DNA of 58,310 nucleotides from CAYQQR01 sp964420035 (GTDB lineage: Bacteria; Bacteroidota; Bacteroidia; Bacteroidales; SM23-62), in NCBI GenBank assembly GCA_964420035.1, contig CAYQQR010000024.1, positions 1-58,310 on the forward strand. The letters run 5' to 3'. Each line of letters begins with the position of its first letter. Positions within the stretch are counted from its first letter, which is position 1. A program made the translations under genes and the position numbers. The notes beneath the pieces were generated by a model, which did not search any database, was not told where the DNA came from, and saw only the letters and a list, made by a program, of their open reading frames with translations. This document shows, piece after piece, positions 26,834-35,579 of this stretch.

Positions 26834-28380
26834 GAGAACAAAAGAATGCAGCCGGGCGAATGATCCCGGAATCCATCAACGGCCGGAAAGTCATTCCCTT
26901 CAAAGGAGCGGGTAAACATCAACCCGCGGGACGGAAGCACGCACCCCGGATCGAATCATGCGGGAACTTTCCGTCCGACGGCAATAAAAAAGTCGATTCC
27001 CTGCGGGAAGCACTTGAAAAATGCGGACTACGGGACGGCATGACCCTTTCGACCCACCATCATTTCAGGAACGGCGACTTGCTGGCCAATAAAGTATTTG
27101 ATATCGCCCGTGCAATGGGCGTAAAGGATCTGCGATGGTTTCCTTCTGCCTCTTTCCCCTGTCATGAACACTTGATCCCCTACCTTGAAAATGGTACCAT
27201 CCATCATATCGAAGGCAGTATGAACGGTCCCCTGGGCCGCTTTGCTTCAGAGGGAAAGATGAAAGGGACAGGGGTTTTGCGATCCCACGGCGGTCGCTAC
27301 CAGGCCATACAGGACGGGGAAGTGCAGATCGATATTGCCGTGATCGGAGCCGGCTGTGCCGATGCCTTTGGAAATGCCAACGGCTTGTACGGACCCTCAG
27401 CCAGTGGTTTACTCGGATTTGCCCTGGCCGATTCACAGTATGCCGACAAAGTCATAGTGGCTACCGACAACATGGTGGAATTTCCCTGCATACCCTGGCA
27501 GATACAGGGAAATTACGTGGACTGCACGGTAGAGTTGGATGGCATCGGTGAACCGGAAAAGATCGTTTCGGGAACCACAAGGATCACCCGCAGTCCCGAC
27601 CGTCTTCTGCTGGCAGAGCTGACAGCCCGTTTCTGCGATGAAGCCGGTATCATAAAGGACGGTTTTTCGTTCCAGAGCGGGGCCGGGGGGACCTCCCTGG
27701 CTGTGGGAGAGTATTTTAAAGCCCTCATGAAAGAAAAAGGGATCAGGGCCCGCTTTGCCCGGGGAGGTTCCAATAAATACCTTGTTTCCATGCTTGAAGA
27801 AGGTCTGGTGGAATATATACTGGATGGACAGACCTTTGACCTGGAAGGGGTCCGGTCGATGCGGGATAATCCCCGACATGTCTGGACTTCCCCCTTTACC
27901 AGTTACAATTACCATGGCAAAGGAAATTTCGCGGGTATGGTCGATGTGGTTATTCTCGGTGCCACCGAGATCGATGTTGGGTTCAATGCCAATGTGGTCA
28001 CCCATTCCGACGGGATCCTGCTTCATGGTATCGGGGGATGGCAGAACTGCCTCTTTTCAAAAGTCGTGATGCTGCCTGTTCCGCTGTTCCGGGACCGGAT
28101 CCCCGTGATCAGGGATGAAGTCACTACCCTGTGCGGACCGGGAGAGATGATCGATGTGATAGTAACCGAAAGAGGAATAGCCATAAATCCGAATAGAAAG
28201 GACCTGATAGAAAAAACAAAGAAAAGCAAGTTACCTATAAGGCCCATCCAGGAACTTAAGGAAGAAGCGGAGAAGATCTGTGGTATTCCCGACAAACCTG
28301 AATTCGCGGAAAAGGTAATTGCTGCCGTGAAATGGGTGGACGGGACCGTTTTGGATGTTGTAAGACAGATCAGAACCTGA
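26830..28380 (+). CDS. citF: Citrate lyase alpha subunit (citrate CoA-transferase)
   Basis: This 516-residue protein matches CitF throughout: INGRKVIPF near the start, LSTHHHFRNGD, SFPCHEHLIPYL, VLRSHGGRYQAI, IGAGCADAFGNANG and SFQSGAGGTSLAVGE. It exchanges acetate for citrate on the acyl carrier, the first step of citrate cleavage. With the fused CitD-CitE protein upstream, all three citrate lyase activities are present in two genes. This would allow citrate fermentation or acetate/oxaloacetate production under anoxic conditions. Confidence 0.93.
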   Translation: MREQKNAAGRMIPESINGRKVIPFKGAGKHQPAGRKHAPRIESCGNFPSDGNKKVDSLREALEKCGLRDGMTLSTHHHFRNGDLLANKVFDIARAMGVKDLRWFPSASFPCHEHLIPYLENGTIHHIEGSMNGPLGRFASEGKMKGTGVLRSHGGRYQAIQDGEVQIDIAVIGAGCADAFGNANGLYGPSASGLLGFALADSQYADKVIVATDNMVEFPCIPWQIQGNYVDCTVELDGIGEPEKIVSGTTRITRSPDRLLLAELTARFCDEAGIIKDGFSFQSGAGGTSLAVGEYFKALMKEKGIRARFARGGSNKYLVSMLEEGLVEYILDGQTFDLEGVRSMRDNPRHVWTSPFTSYNYHGKGNFAGMVDVVILGATEIDVGFNANVVTHSDGILLHGIGGWQNCLFSKVVMLPVPLFRDRIPVIRDEVTTLCGPGEMIDVIVTERGIAINPNRKDLIEKTKKSKLPIRPIQELKEEAEKICGIPDKPEFAEKVIAAVKWVDGTVLDVVRQIRT

Positions 28381-28390
28381 AGGTTGGAAA

Positions 28391-28555
28391 TTAAAAACTG
28401 AAAGGCTCGAAATCTTCTTTTCTTACACCACAAACAGGACATTGCCAATCATCCGGTATATCTTCAAATGGAGTCCCCGGAGCGATCCCTCCATCAGGAT
28501 CTCCTTCTTCAGGATCATAGACGTAACCGCAAACGGTGCATCTGTATTTTTGCAT
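28391..28555 (-). CDS. Rubredoxin
   Basis: Reading the reverse strand gives a 54-residue protein with YRCTVCGYVYDPEEGDPDGG near the start and DDWQCPVCGVRKEDFEPF at the end. The two CxxCG pairs (Cys6, Cys9, Cys39, Cys42) bind one iron. Length and all conserved positions are normal for rubredoxin, a small cytoplasmic electron carrier usually used for oxygen or peroxide detoxification in anaerobes. It is convergent with citF, 10 nt away. An opposite-strand open frame at 28442-28645 is a shadow. Confidence 0.95.
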   Translation of the reverse strand: MQKYRCTVCGYVYDPEEGDPDGGIAPGTPFEDIPDDWQCPVCGVRKEDFEPFSF

Positions 28556-28633
28556 AGAATAATTGCGATTGGTTTAAAAATAGCAATAATAGCAATCTTT
28601 GAAAGATATATCTTAATATCGCTTCTTTTCGTT

Positions 28634-28641
28634 TATTTTTG
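28634..28641 (+). promoter_or_regulatory. Bacteroidota -7 element TATTTTTG
   Basis: This TAnnTTTG match lies 33 nt before the VTC-domain gene, in an A/T-rich gap between divergent genes. Confidence 0.45.
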
Positions 28642-28674
28642 TTAACAATAAATTAATATACATACCTGAAACCT

Positions 28675-29418
28675 ATGCTGGCTGCCCTGTTAAATCGTTA
28701 TCGCTCCATATCGCTGCAGGAGCTGGAAAGGGTAAGAATGATGATCCGGATGGATTTTAAATACCTTTTCCGGGAAGAACACCTGCCGGAATTCCTGGAT
28801 GCATGCCAGCCCTATTATCAAGTGCTTGAAGTACATCATGATCGGAAATTCTCGTACAGGACCCGGTATTTGGATACACCCTGCCTGCAATGCTACCATG
28901 ATCATCATAATGGGGTCAGGCCCAGATATAAGATCAGGTTCCGGGAATATCTGGATTCGGGATTAAGCTTCCTTGAGGTAAAACAAAAAGACAACAAGGA
29001 ACGGACCACAAAAAAACGCGTGGAATCTAAAAGCTCCTGGCCACTGGATCATGAGCAGAAAAATTTTATCGGGGAAAATGTGCCGGTATCCCCGGATGTT
29101 CTCCGTCCTCAGCTTGTTACCACATTCAACCGGATAACCCTGATCGATAAAAAACGTATCGAGCGCATCACTATTGATACAGGCGTTCGCTTTAGCCACG
29201 GAGAAAAAACTGCTCATATGAATGGCTTGGTAATCAGTGAAATAAAGCGGGATCGTTTTTCATCTGAATCTTTTTTCATTAAATTGCTGCTTGAACGGAG
29301 CATTAGATCCTTTAACATCAGCAAGTACGGATTGGGGATCGCCTTGCTGATGGAGGACATCAAAAAGAACAGGTTTAAGGAAAAAATTCACTTCATCAAC
29401 CGCGTAAAATATGCTTGA
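28675..29418 (+). CDS. VTC-domain polyphosphate polymerase-like protein
   Basis: This 247-residue protein matches the VTC domain of the triphosphate tunnel metalloenzyme fold. RMDFKYLF near residue 25, FSYRTRYLDTP, RPRYKIRFREY, and FLEVKQKDNKERTTKKR supply the alternating basic and acidic residues that line the tunnel. The C-terminal segment SKYGLGIALL also fits. Yeast VTC4 uses this domain to make polyphosphate from ATP. The bacterial substrate is less certain. It overlaps the next gene, for a DUF4956 membrane protein, by 8 nt, a pairing that recurs in bacteria. Confidence 0.85.
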   Translation: MLAALLNRYRSISLQELERVRMMIRMDFKYLFREEHLPEFLDACQPYYQVLEVHHDRKFSYRTRYLDTPCLQCYHDHHNGVRPRYKIRFREYLDSGLSFLEVKQKDNKERTTKKRVESKSSWPLDHEQKNFIGENVPVSPDVLRPQLVTTFNRITLIDKKRIERITIDTGVRFSHGEKTAHMNGLVISEIKRDRFSSESFFIKLLLERSIRSFNISKYGLGIALLMEDIKKNRFKEKIHFINRVKYA

Positions 29419-30100
29419 AGCCATCATACTCCAAGCCAGTCAGCCAATGGAACTTTTCGGCATCGAGATCATTGATACGGAAGATTTCCTGGAGCTCCTG
29501 GTTCGCTATATTTTCAATATGGCCACGGTGATCATCCTGGCCTATGGTTTTTATTATCTCATCACGAGAAGGAAAGACTACCTTTTTTCATTCATCCTTG
29601 TTTCCACTGTCGTATTTCTGTTGTGTTTCCTTCTGGAAAATGTAAAGCTGCAGATTGGCCTGGCCCTTGGCTTATTCGCCATATTCGGGATCATACGGTA
29701 CCGGACCAACCCCATCCCGATACGGGAAATGACCTACCTCTTCGTGGTTATAGGCATCTCGGTGATCAACGCCCTGGCCAATAAAAAAGTCAGTTATGCC
29801 GAACTGGTGGCCACCAATTTATTCGTCATATTAACTGCTTTTATTCTGGAACGGGTATGGTTGCTCAACCGGGAATACAGGAAGACCATTAACTATGAAA
29901 AAATCGAGATGATCAAACCGGAACGAAGGGATGAATTACTCGCGGATCTCAAGGATCGGACCGGTCTGAATATCCATAGAATTGAGATAGGGCGGGTTGA
30001 TTTTTTAAGGGATACGGCAAGAATCCGTATATATTATACCAACGGGGACCATGCCAGTTTCGACGAGGAGGATGAACTGGTAAACGATAACGACGAATAA
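29411..30100 (+). CDS. DUF4956 membrane protein
   Basis: This 229-residue protein has about four membrane helices between residues 25 and 155 (VIILAYGFYYLI, FILVSTVVFLLCF, LGLFAIFGIIRYR, ATNLFVILTAFIL). A cytoplasmic tail from about 160 contains a ferredoxin-like pattern (GLNIHRIEIGRVDFLRDTARI). FGIIRYRTNPIPIREMTY is the family hallmark. The function is not established. Fused gene order with a VTC polymerase suggests it anchors the enzyme or moves the polymer, as VTC1 does in yeast. Confidence 0.82.
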   Translation: MLEAIILQASQPMELFGIEIIDTEDFLELLVRYIFNMATVIILAYGFYYLITRRKDYLFSFILVSTVVFLLCFLLENVKLQIGLALGLFAIFGIIRYRTNPIPIREMTYLFVVIGISVINALANKKVSYAELVATNLFVILTAFILERVWLLNREYRKTINYEKIEMIKPERRDELLADLKDRTGLNIHRIEIGRVDFLRDTARIRIYYTNGDHASFDEEDELVNDNDE

Positions 30101-30162
30101 TCTGGCTTCTGGTTGCTTGTCTCTGGTCGCTTGCTGCTTTCCACCTAAGGATTACGGATTAC

Positions 30163-30176
30163 GCCTGCCGGCAGGC
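30163..30176. repeat. 14-bp palindrome of the CCTGCCGGCAGG family
   Basis: GCCTGCCGGCAGGC is a perfect palindrome followed by TGAATTCT, the inverted form of the flank seen at other copies. It is preceded by an ATTACGGATTACG word from the heptamer family. It lies between convergent genes. Confidence 0.75.
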
Positions 30177-30201
30177 TGAATTCTCAAGACTGCCTGCTGA
30201 A

Positions 30202-31653
30202 CTAATCAAGTCGTCGCAGGACTTCCAGCAACAATTTCCAGAATCTTTCCGTGCTTTCAATATCCAGCCGTTCATCCGGAGTATGCGCTCCCTTGATTTC
30301 CGGTCCGAATGAGATCATGTCCAGGTCAGGATATTTCTCGAGGAACAGTCCGCATTCCAGGCCGGCATGTATGGCCCTGACCTTGGGATCTTCTTTGAAC
30401 AGATCTTTGTAGGTCTGTTCCGTAATTTTTACGATCTCAGAAGACCGGTTGGGTTTCCAGCCCGGGTATCCATCGGTTTGCAATGCTTTAGCCCCTGCCA
30501 TTTCAAAAGTAGCCGTCATACGGGAGGCTATATCTTTCTTGGCTGATTCAACAGAGCTGCGCTGACTGGTGGTGATCAGGAAATATTGGTCCTTGTTCAT
30601 TTCAACAGTGCTCAGATTGGTCGATGTCTCCACGAGGTTCTCAATTTCCCGGCTCCAGGCAATAACTCCGTGCGGTAGAGCATACAGTAGATACAATAGT
30701 TTCTTCTGGGCATTTTTATTGATTACGGCATCCGGCAGGCCGGTATTTTCAAGGATGAGTTCAAGTCCGGATTCAACGCTTTTATATTCTTCTTTAACTG
30801 TTTTCGAAAAGGACTTGAAAAAGTCTTCCAGGTTTGCCGCATGAGCTTCTTTAACAACAAAGTTGGCGGTGGCTTCCCTGGGAATTGCATTGCGCATATT
30901 TCCACCCTGTAAGCTTGCAAGTTTAATGCCATAGGCACGGGAGGCATTCCACAGGAATCTGTCGGTGATCTTCACGGAATTACCCAGTCCCAGATGTATC
31001 TCATCCCCCGAATGGCCTCCTCTCAGACCATTGATCTTAATCTTATAAGCTTTTGAATGGCTGGGAACCGGACGATATTTAAAGGGAAGATATCCCAGGG
31101 TGTCTACACCTCCTGCACAACCAATAAAAAGTTCGCCTTCATCTTCTGAATCGAGATTGATCAGGGTTTTACCTGTGATAAAGCCGGTTTCCATCTGCTT
31201 TGCCCCGGTAAGCCCGGATTCTTCATCTACGGTAAAAAGACACTCCAGGGGACCGTGCTCGATGTCTTTGGCATCCAGAATCGCCATCATGGCTGCAACA
31301 GCTATGCCGTCATCGGCGCCCAGGGTTGTTCCCTCAGCAATAACCCAGCCGTTTTCAACCAGCGGGATGATCGGGTCCTTGTGAAAATCATGATCGACGT
31401 CTCCATGCTTTTCTCCAACCATATCCACATGACCCTGTAAAATGACGGTTTTTTTCTTTGAAGAACCTGCAGGGGCCGGTTTAGAGATAAGCAGATTTCC
31501 TGTCTTGTCTTTCTTGTATTCGAGATTCCTTTGCCGCGCAAAATCGATCAGGTAAGCAATGATCTTTTCTTCATGTTTCGAAGGTCTGGGTATCTTACAG
31601 ATCTCTTCAAAGAATTGCCAAACTGCATCAGGTTTCAATTGTTCCAGAGACAT
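30202..31653 (-). CDS. pepD: Aminoacyl-histidine dipeptidase (cytosol nonspecific dipeptidase)
   Basis: This 483-residue M20-family peptidase carries GHVDMVGEKHGDVDHDF with the first zinc His and Asp, TLGADDGIAVAAMMAI with the bridging Asp, FTVDEESGLTGA with the catalytic Glu pair, and RGGHSGDEIH in the dimerisation/lid domain. The C-terminal AIHAGLECGLFLEKYP and GPEIKGAHTPDERL complete the metal site. It hydrolyses Xaa-His and many other dipeptides in the cytoplasm. The size equals E. coli PepD. Confidence 0.94.
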   Translation of the reverse strand: MSLEQLKPDAVWQFFEEICKIPRPSKHEEKIIAYLIDFARQRNLEYKKDKTGNLLISKPAPAGSSKKKTVILQGHVDMVGEKHGDVDHDFHKDPIIPLVENGWVIAEGTTLGADDGIAVAAMMAILDAKDIEHGPLECLFTVDEESGLTGAKQMETGFITGKTLINLDSEDEGELFIGCAGGVDTLGYLPFKYRPVPSHSKAYKIKINGLRGGHSGDEIHLGLGNSVKITDRFLWNASRAYGIKLASLQGGNMRNAIPREATANFVVKEAHAANLEDFFKSFSKTVKEEYKSVESGLELILENTGLPDAVINKNAQKKLLYLLYALPHGVIAWSREIENLVETSTNLSTVEMNKDQYFLITTSQRSSVESAKKDIASRMTATFEMAGAKALQTDGYPGWKPNRSSEIVKITEQTYKDLFKEDPKVRAIHAGLECGLFLEKYPDLDMISFGPEIKGAHTPDERLDIESTERFWKLLLEVLRRLD

Positions 31654-31776
31654 CCAGGTGCGATTACAAAGTTTCTAAAGCTAATGAAGAACATAAACAT
31701 AAGCGGATGAAGATCGTGCATTTCCATTAATTTTACAATTTATTCTTTTCACTTTAGCGAAGAACTGACTAAAATT

Positions 31777-32964
31777 ATGAACAAAAGAACCATTGTGACC
31801 ATGCCGGGTGATGGCATCGGTAAAACCGTACTGGAAGCCTGTATTAAAGTCCTGGATGCAGCCGGGCTGCAAGCCGGTTATGTACATGCCGATATAGGCT
31901 GGGAATTCTGGAAATCAGAAGGAAATCCCCTGCCAGACCGGACCATCAAATTGTTGGAAAAACATAAGATCGGCCTTTTCGGTGCCATAACTTCCAAGCC
32001 GAAAGATGAAGCATCCATGGAGCTCTTGCCCGAACTAAGGGATCAGGGTTTTGTTTACTCCAGTCCTATTGTCGGACTCCGGCAACATTTTAACCTGGAC
32101 GTTTGCATCAGGCCCTGCCGCACCTATAAGGGTAATCCGCTGAATTTTATAAGAAGGGGCAAGGATGGGGGTATAGAAGAACCGGAAATAGATGCCGTAA
32201 TCTTCAGGCAGAATACAGAGGGCTTATACGGGGGAGTAGAATGGTCCGATCCGCCCGAACAAGTATACCAGGCTTTAAAAACACATCCGAAGTTTTCGAA
32301 GAATTTCGGATCGGTCCCCAGGGAAGAGATTTCAGTTTCAACAAGAATTTTTACCCGGAGGGCAACCGAAAAGATCCTCAGGGCCGCTTTCGATTATGCA
32401 CGTGAATACGGTTATTCTTCAGTTACGGTCTGTGAGAAACCCAATGTTATCCGCGAAACATCCGGGATGATGTACAAGATGGCCCGGGAGATCCAAACGG
32501 AGTATTCTGAAATTGAGCTCTGGAACACCAATATCGATGCACAGATGATGTGGCTCACCAAGAATCCCGAAGATTACGGGGTGATCGTCGCCGGGAATAT
32601 GTTCGGGGATATTGTCTCGGACGGGTTTGCCGGTCTTATCGGTGGATTGGGTTTTGCATGCAGCGCGAATATTGGTGAGGAAGTGGCGGTTTTTGAGCCT
32701 ACCCACGGTTCAGCACCTAAGTATGCCGAATACGGCGAATCCATTGTGAACCCGATAGCCATGATCGTTTCTGCCTGTCTGATGCTGGATCATATAGGGG
32801 AGAAGGGACTGTCGGAAAAGATAAGAAATTCGATCGCCCGGGTTATCCAAGAAGGCAAGGTCCGCACGTATGATATGCTTAAGACACGGGGCAGTCCGGA
32901 TGTAATCAGGCAGGGTGCCGCCTCGACATGGCAGATGGCGGAAGCAATAATCAGGGAGTTCTGA
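31777..32964 (+). CDS. Isocitrate/isopropylmalate dehydrogenase family protein
   Basis: This 395-residue beta-decarboxylating dehydrogenase has VTMPGDGIGKTVLEA at the nucleotide loop, RQNTEGLYGG with the substrate-binding area, EKPNVIRETSGMMY with the catalytic Lys, GNMFGDIVSDGFAGLIGGLG with metal Asp residues, and EPTHGSAPKYAEYG at the adenine site. The sequence fits the small NAD- or NADP-isocitrate dehydrogenase group better than LeuB, since no leu genes are near. Cofactor choice is not decided here. It would link the citrate lyase substrate pool to 2-oxoglutarate. Confidence 0.85.
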   Translation: MNKRTIVTMPGDGIGKTVLEACIKVLDAAGLQAGYVHADIGWEFWKSEGNPLPDRTIKLLEKHKIGLFGAITSKPKDEASMELLPELRDQGFVYSSPIVGLRQHFNLDVCIRPCRTYKGNPLNFIRRGKDGGIEEPEIDAVIFRQNTEGLYGGVEWSDPPEQVYQALKTHPKFSKNFGSVPREEISVSTRIFTRRATEKILRAAFDYAREYGYSSVTVCEKPNVIRETSGMMYKMAREIQTEYSEIELWNTNIDAQMMWLTKNPEDYGVIVAGNMFGDIVSDGFAGLIGGLGFACSANIGEEVAVFEPTHGSAPKYAEYGESIVNPIAMIVSACLMLDHIGEKGLSEKIRNSIARVIQEGKVRTYDMLKTRGSPDVIRQGAASTWQMAEAIIREF

Positions 32965-32977
32965 ATTCAGGATTCAG

Positions 32978-32997
32978 CCTGCCTGATGGCAGTCAGG
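32978..32997 (+). repeat. Palindromic repeat copy
   Basis: CCTGCCTGATGGCAGTCAGG is flanked on both sides by GATTCAG. It is the most complete copy of the dispersed family and lies 14 nt after the dehydrogenase stop. Confidence 0.8.
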
Positions 32998-33054
32998 GAT
33001 TCAGAATGGAATTAATGGGTAATAGTAGCGCGCTGGGTTTTACATTAAAATTTA

Positions 33055-33112
33055 CGCGTAACTCGTAACCCGAAACGCGTAACATTATTTTTAATCCGTA
33101 ATCCGTAATCTT
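33055..33112 (+). repeat. CGTAAC/CGTAAT heptamer composite repeat
   Basis: The heptamers GCGTAAC, TCGTAAC, CCGAAAC and GCGTAAC are followed by ATTATTTTTAAT and two CCGTAAT heptamers, ending 8 nt before a start codon. It shares the order of parts with 128-180. Confidence 0.75.
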
Positions 33113-33120
33113 ATAATAAC

Positions 33121-33666
33121 ATGAAATCTGAAATACTGAGTCTATGGCCGGAACTGGATTGGATCCGGGATGAGGAGCTTCGTGAGAAAACGGCCCGTAC
33201 CTGGGAACTGGCCATGGAACGCAGCGTTTTAACAGCAGAGGACCTGAACACCATTCCTTTTACCCTGAAGGTACCCGACCTGAAGGTTACATTCATGGAA
33301 CACAAGCGATGTGTGGTTCATATGGCCAAACTCTGCGGTGAGAAAACCCTTGAATTTCTGGGTAAAGAACTGACGGTTGACATGGATGTGTTAATTGCCG
33401 GGGCCATCCTTGCAGACGTGGGCAAGCTCCTGGAATATGATTTGCAAGACGGGAAAGCAGTACAGGGGACCTATGGAAAATATTTACGGCATCCTTTTTC
33501 CGGCGTCTCTATTGCAGAAGCGTGCGGAATGCCTCCCGCGGTCTGTCATATTATTGCTACGCATGCCGGGGAAGGAGATATGGTACAGCGAAGCGTTGAA
33601 TCTTATATTGTGCATCATGCCGATTTTATGACTTTCCTCCCTTTCAAGTCCCGCCTGGAGATTTGA
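33121..33666 (+). CDS. HD-domain phosphohydrolase-like protein, dyad His replaced
   Basis: This 181-residue protein follows the HD-superfamily layout: HKRCVVHMA at 61-69, LIAGAILADVGKLLEY at 91-106, RHPFSGVSIA at 123-132, IIATHAGEG at 144-152, and YIVHHADFM at 162-170. Position 98 of the usual HD-V/I-GK motif is Ala rather than His, though Asp99 and the later histidines remain. The protein may therefore bind a single metal or be non-catalytic. Family substrates are nucleotides or phosphate esters. Directly in front is the composite heptamer repeat. Confidence 0.75.
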   Translation: MKSEILSLWPELDWIRDEELREKTARTWELAMERSVLTAEDLNTIPFTLKVPDLKVTFMEHKRCVVHMAKLCGEKTLEFLGKELTVDMDVLIAGAILADVGKLLEYDLQDGKAVQGTYGKYLRHPFSGVSIAEACGMPPAVCHIIATHAGEGDMVQRSVESYIVHHADFMTFLPFKSRLEI

Positions 33667-33785
33667 AGGCTTTATTAGTCTCTAACCGGTGCTTTTCATT
33701 CTGACGAATAATTAGTTAATTTGAGCTATTTCTGAACTCTTTCAAAATTTAGTGCCTTATTGATAACAGGCAGGATCACCTGCCT

Positions 33786-35576
33786 ATGACGAGGATGATA
33801 ATAAACTTTGACCAGATACTTGTTTTTCTGGTGCTGGTTTTTATACTCATATCCCTCTACAGGGAGATTGTAGGACCGGCATTTACCTTCCTGATAGGGA
33901 TTTCGATTCTGGGTATATTTGGAGTGCTGACCCCTGCAGAGATCCTCAGTGGCTTTGCCAATGAACAGATCGCTGTGATCCTCATGCTTTTGCTTCTGGG
34001 CGAAATCATACGCCGGACTGCTGTTGTAGAGTTGATCTTTGACAGGGTTTTTGTATCGGCCAAAAGCTATAAAGGTTTTCTCAGCCGGATGGTTCTGATG
34101 ATCTCGGGCTTCTCTGCCTTCCTGAATAACACCCCGCTGGTCGCCCTGATGATGCCTTATGTTAATAACTGGTGCAGAAAAAATAACATTTCCCCGTCTA
34201 AATTTCTGATGTCCCTTTCCTATGCAGCTATTCTGGGAGGATGTGCCACCCTGATCGGTACCTCCACCAACCTTATCGTAAACGGTCTGATCGTGGATCA
34301 GAATATTATCCCGGACATGCCGGAACTGAACATCTTTGATTTTGTAGCGGTGGGACTGCCCATGATCATACTGGGTTATGTTTATCTCATCACCCTTGGC
34401 GACCGGTTGATGCCCAAAAAACCTAAACTTCTCGAAGACTTCAGTAACCAGACCAGGAGATATCTGATAGAAGCCAAAGTCAGGGAAAAATCATCACTGA
34501 TAGGTAAATCACTGGATGAAGCCGGGTTCAGACATCAGAAAGGTTTCAGCCTGGTCGAGGTGCAACGGCGCGGACTGAAGATTACATCTTTTGGTCAGGA
34601 GTTTCTGCTGGACAAAGGTGATATTCTTGTCTTCGCGGGTGATACAGAGGCCATCGTCGCGATGATGGATAAGAGTACGGGGTTGTCCTGGCCCGAGGTG
34701 GGGCAGTTGTCCAAAAAGAAAAGAACAGAGATCGTTGAAGTGGTGGTCTCACAAAATTCCGGCCTGATCAATAAAACGGTTCGAGGCACCAATTTCCGGG
34801 CCAAATACGATGCCGCCATTATTTCCGTGCACCGGAACGGTGAACGCATTACCGGTAAGCTGGGAGAAGTGGTGCTTCGTGCAGGAGATGTTTTGCTGCT
34901 CTTTACCGGAGAAAACTTTTTTGAACGTACCATTCATACCAAGGACTTCTATTTTATCTCCAAGGTTAAAGACATTGTTCAGATCGAACGCTATAAGATC
35001 TATATCCTTTTCGGCGGAACCATAATGGCTATTTTACTGGCCGCGCTTAATGTGATATCCCTGTTCATGGGACTGGTGGTGTTGATCATTACCGCACTGA
35101 CCATGAAACTGGCCCATCCGAAGGAGCTTCCGAAGAGCATCGATTTTAACCTTGCCATCATCATTGTACTTGCCCTGGCTTTGGGTACGGCTATGACCAA
35201 GACGGGTGCGGCAGACCTGATTGCCGATTCCATCATCCGACTGTTTTATCCCCTGGGAAAGGTGGGCATAATTGCAGGGATCTATCTCATCACCTCCATA
35301 CTGGCTGCCTATATTACGGCCAAAGCTGCAGCGGCCCTGATCTTCCCTATTGCCCTGACAACCGCGTTGAACCTGGAACTTAACCCGCTTCCTTTTGTAC
35401 TGGTAGTGGCCTATGCTTCTGCAGCCAACTTTATGACCCCGATCGGTTTTCAGACCAACATGATGGTCTATGGTCCGGGGGGTTATTCTTTCAAGGACTT
35501 TTTCAGGGTGGGATTCCCGCTTACCATTTTATACTGGATCGTTACCATTTTCATTCTGTCACTCCTTTATTTCTGA
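33786..35576 (+). CDS. SLC13-type transporter with two RCK-C domains
   Basis: This 596-residue membrane protein has two transmembrane halves separated by two TrkA-C/RCK-C domains (about 218-300 and 315-395; GKSLDEAGFRHQKGFSLVEV and NKTVRGTNFRAKYDAAIISV). The transport motifs are SAFLNNTPLVALM and IGTSTNLIVNG in the first half, and SAANFMTPIGFQTNMMVYG in the second. These fit the divalent anion:sodium symporters. RCK-bearing members include sulfate transporters. The next gene, 3 nt downstream, is CysQ, which acts in sulfate assimilation, so sulfate is the best-supported substrate. Confidence 0.85.
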   Translation: MTRMIINFDQILVFLVLVFILISLYREIVGPAFTFLIGISILGIFGVLTPAEILSGFANEQIAVILMLLLLGEIIRRTAVVELIFDRVFVSAKSYKGFLSRMVLMISGFSAFLNNTPLVALMMPYVNNWCRKNNISPSKFLMSLSYAAILGGCATLIGTSTNLIVNGLIVDQNIIPDMPELNIFDFVAVGLPMIILGYVYLITLGDRLMPKKPKLLEDFSNQTRRYLIEAKVREKSSLIGKSLDEAGFRHQKGFSLVEVQRRGLKITSFGQEFLLDKGDILVFAGDTEAIVAMMDKSTGLSWPEVGQLSKKKRTEIVEVVVSQNSGLINKTVRGTNFRAKYDAAIISVHRNGERITGKLGEVVLRAGDVLLLFTGENFFERTIHTKDFYFISKVKDIVQIERYKIYILFGGTIMAILLAALNVISLFMGLVVLIITALTMKLAHPKELPKSIDFNLAIIIVLALALGTAMTKTGAADLIADSIIRLFYPLGKVGIIAGIYLITSILAAYITAKAAAALIFPIALTTALNLELNPLPFVLVVAYASAANFMTPIGFQTNMMVYGPGGYSFKDFFRVGFPLTILYWIVTIFILSLLYF

Positions 35577-35579
35577 TGA

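Noticed and set aside
27065..27436. Minus-strand 123-codon Arg-rich frame inside citF
   Set aside because: It is a shadow of a conserved enzyme gene; composition is typical of antisense translation.
28442..28645. Plus-strand 67-codon frame after citF
   Set aside because: It overlaps rubredoxin on the other strand, which has both CxxCG motifs and normal length.
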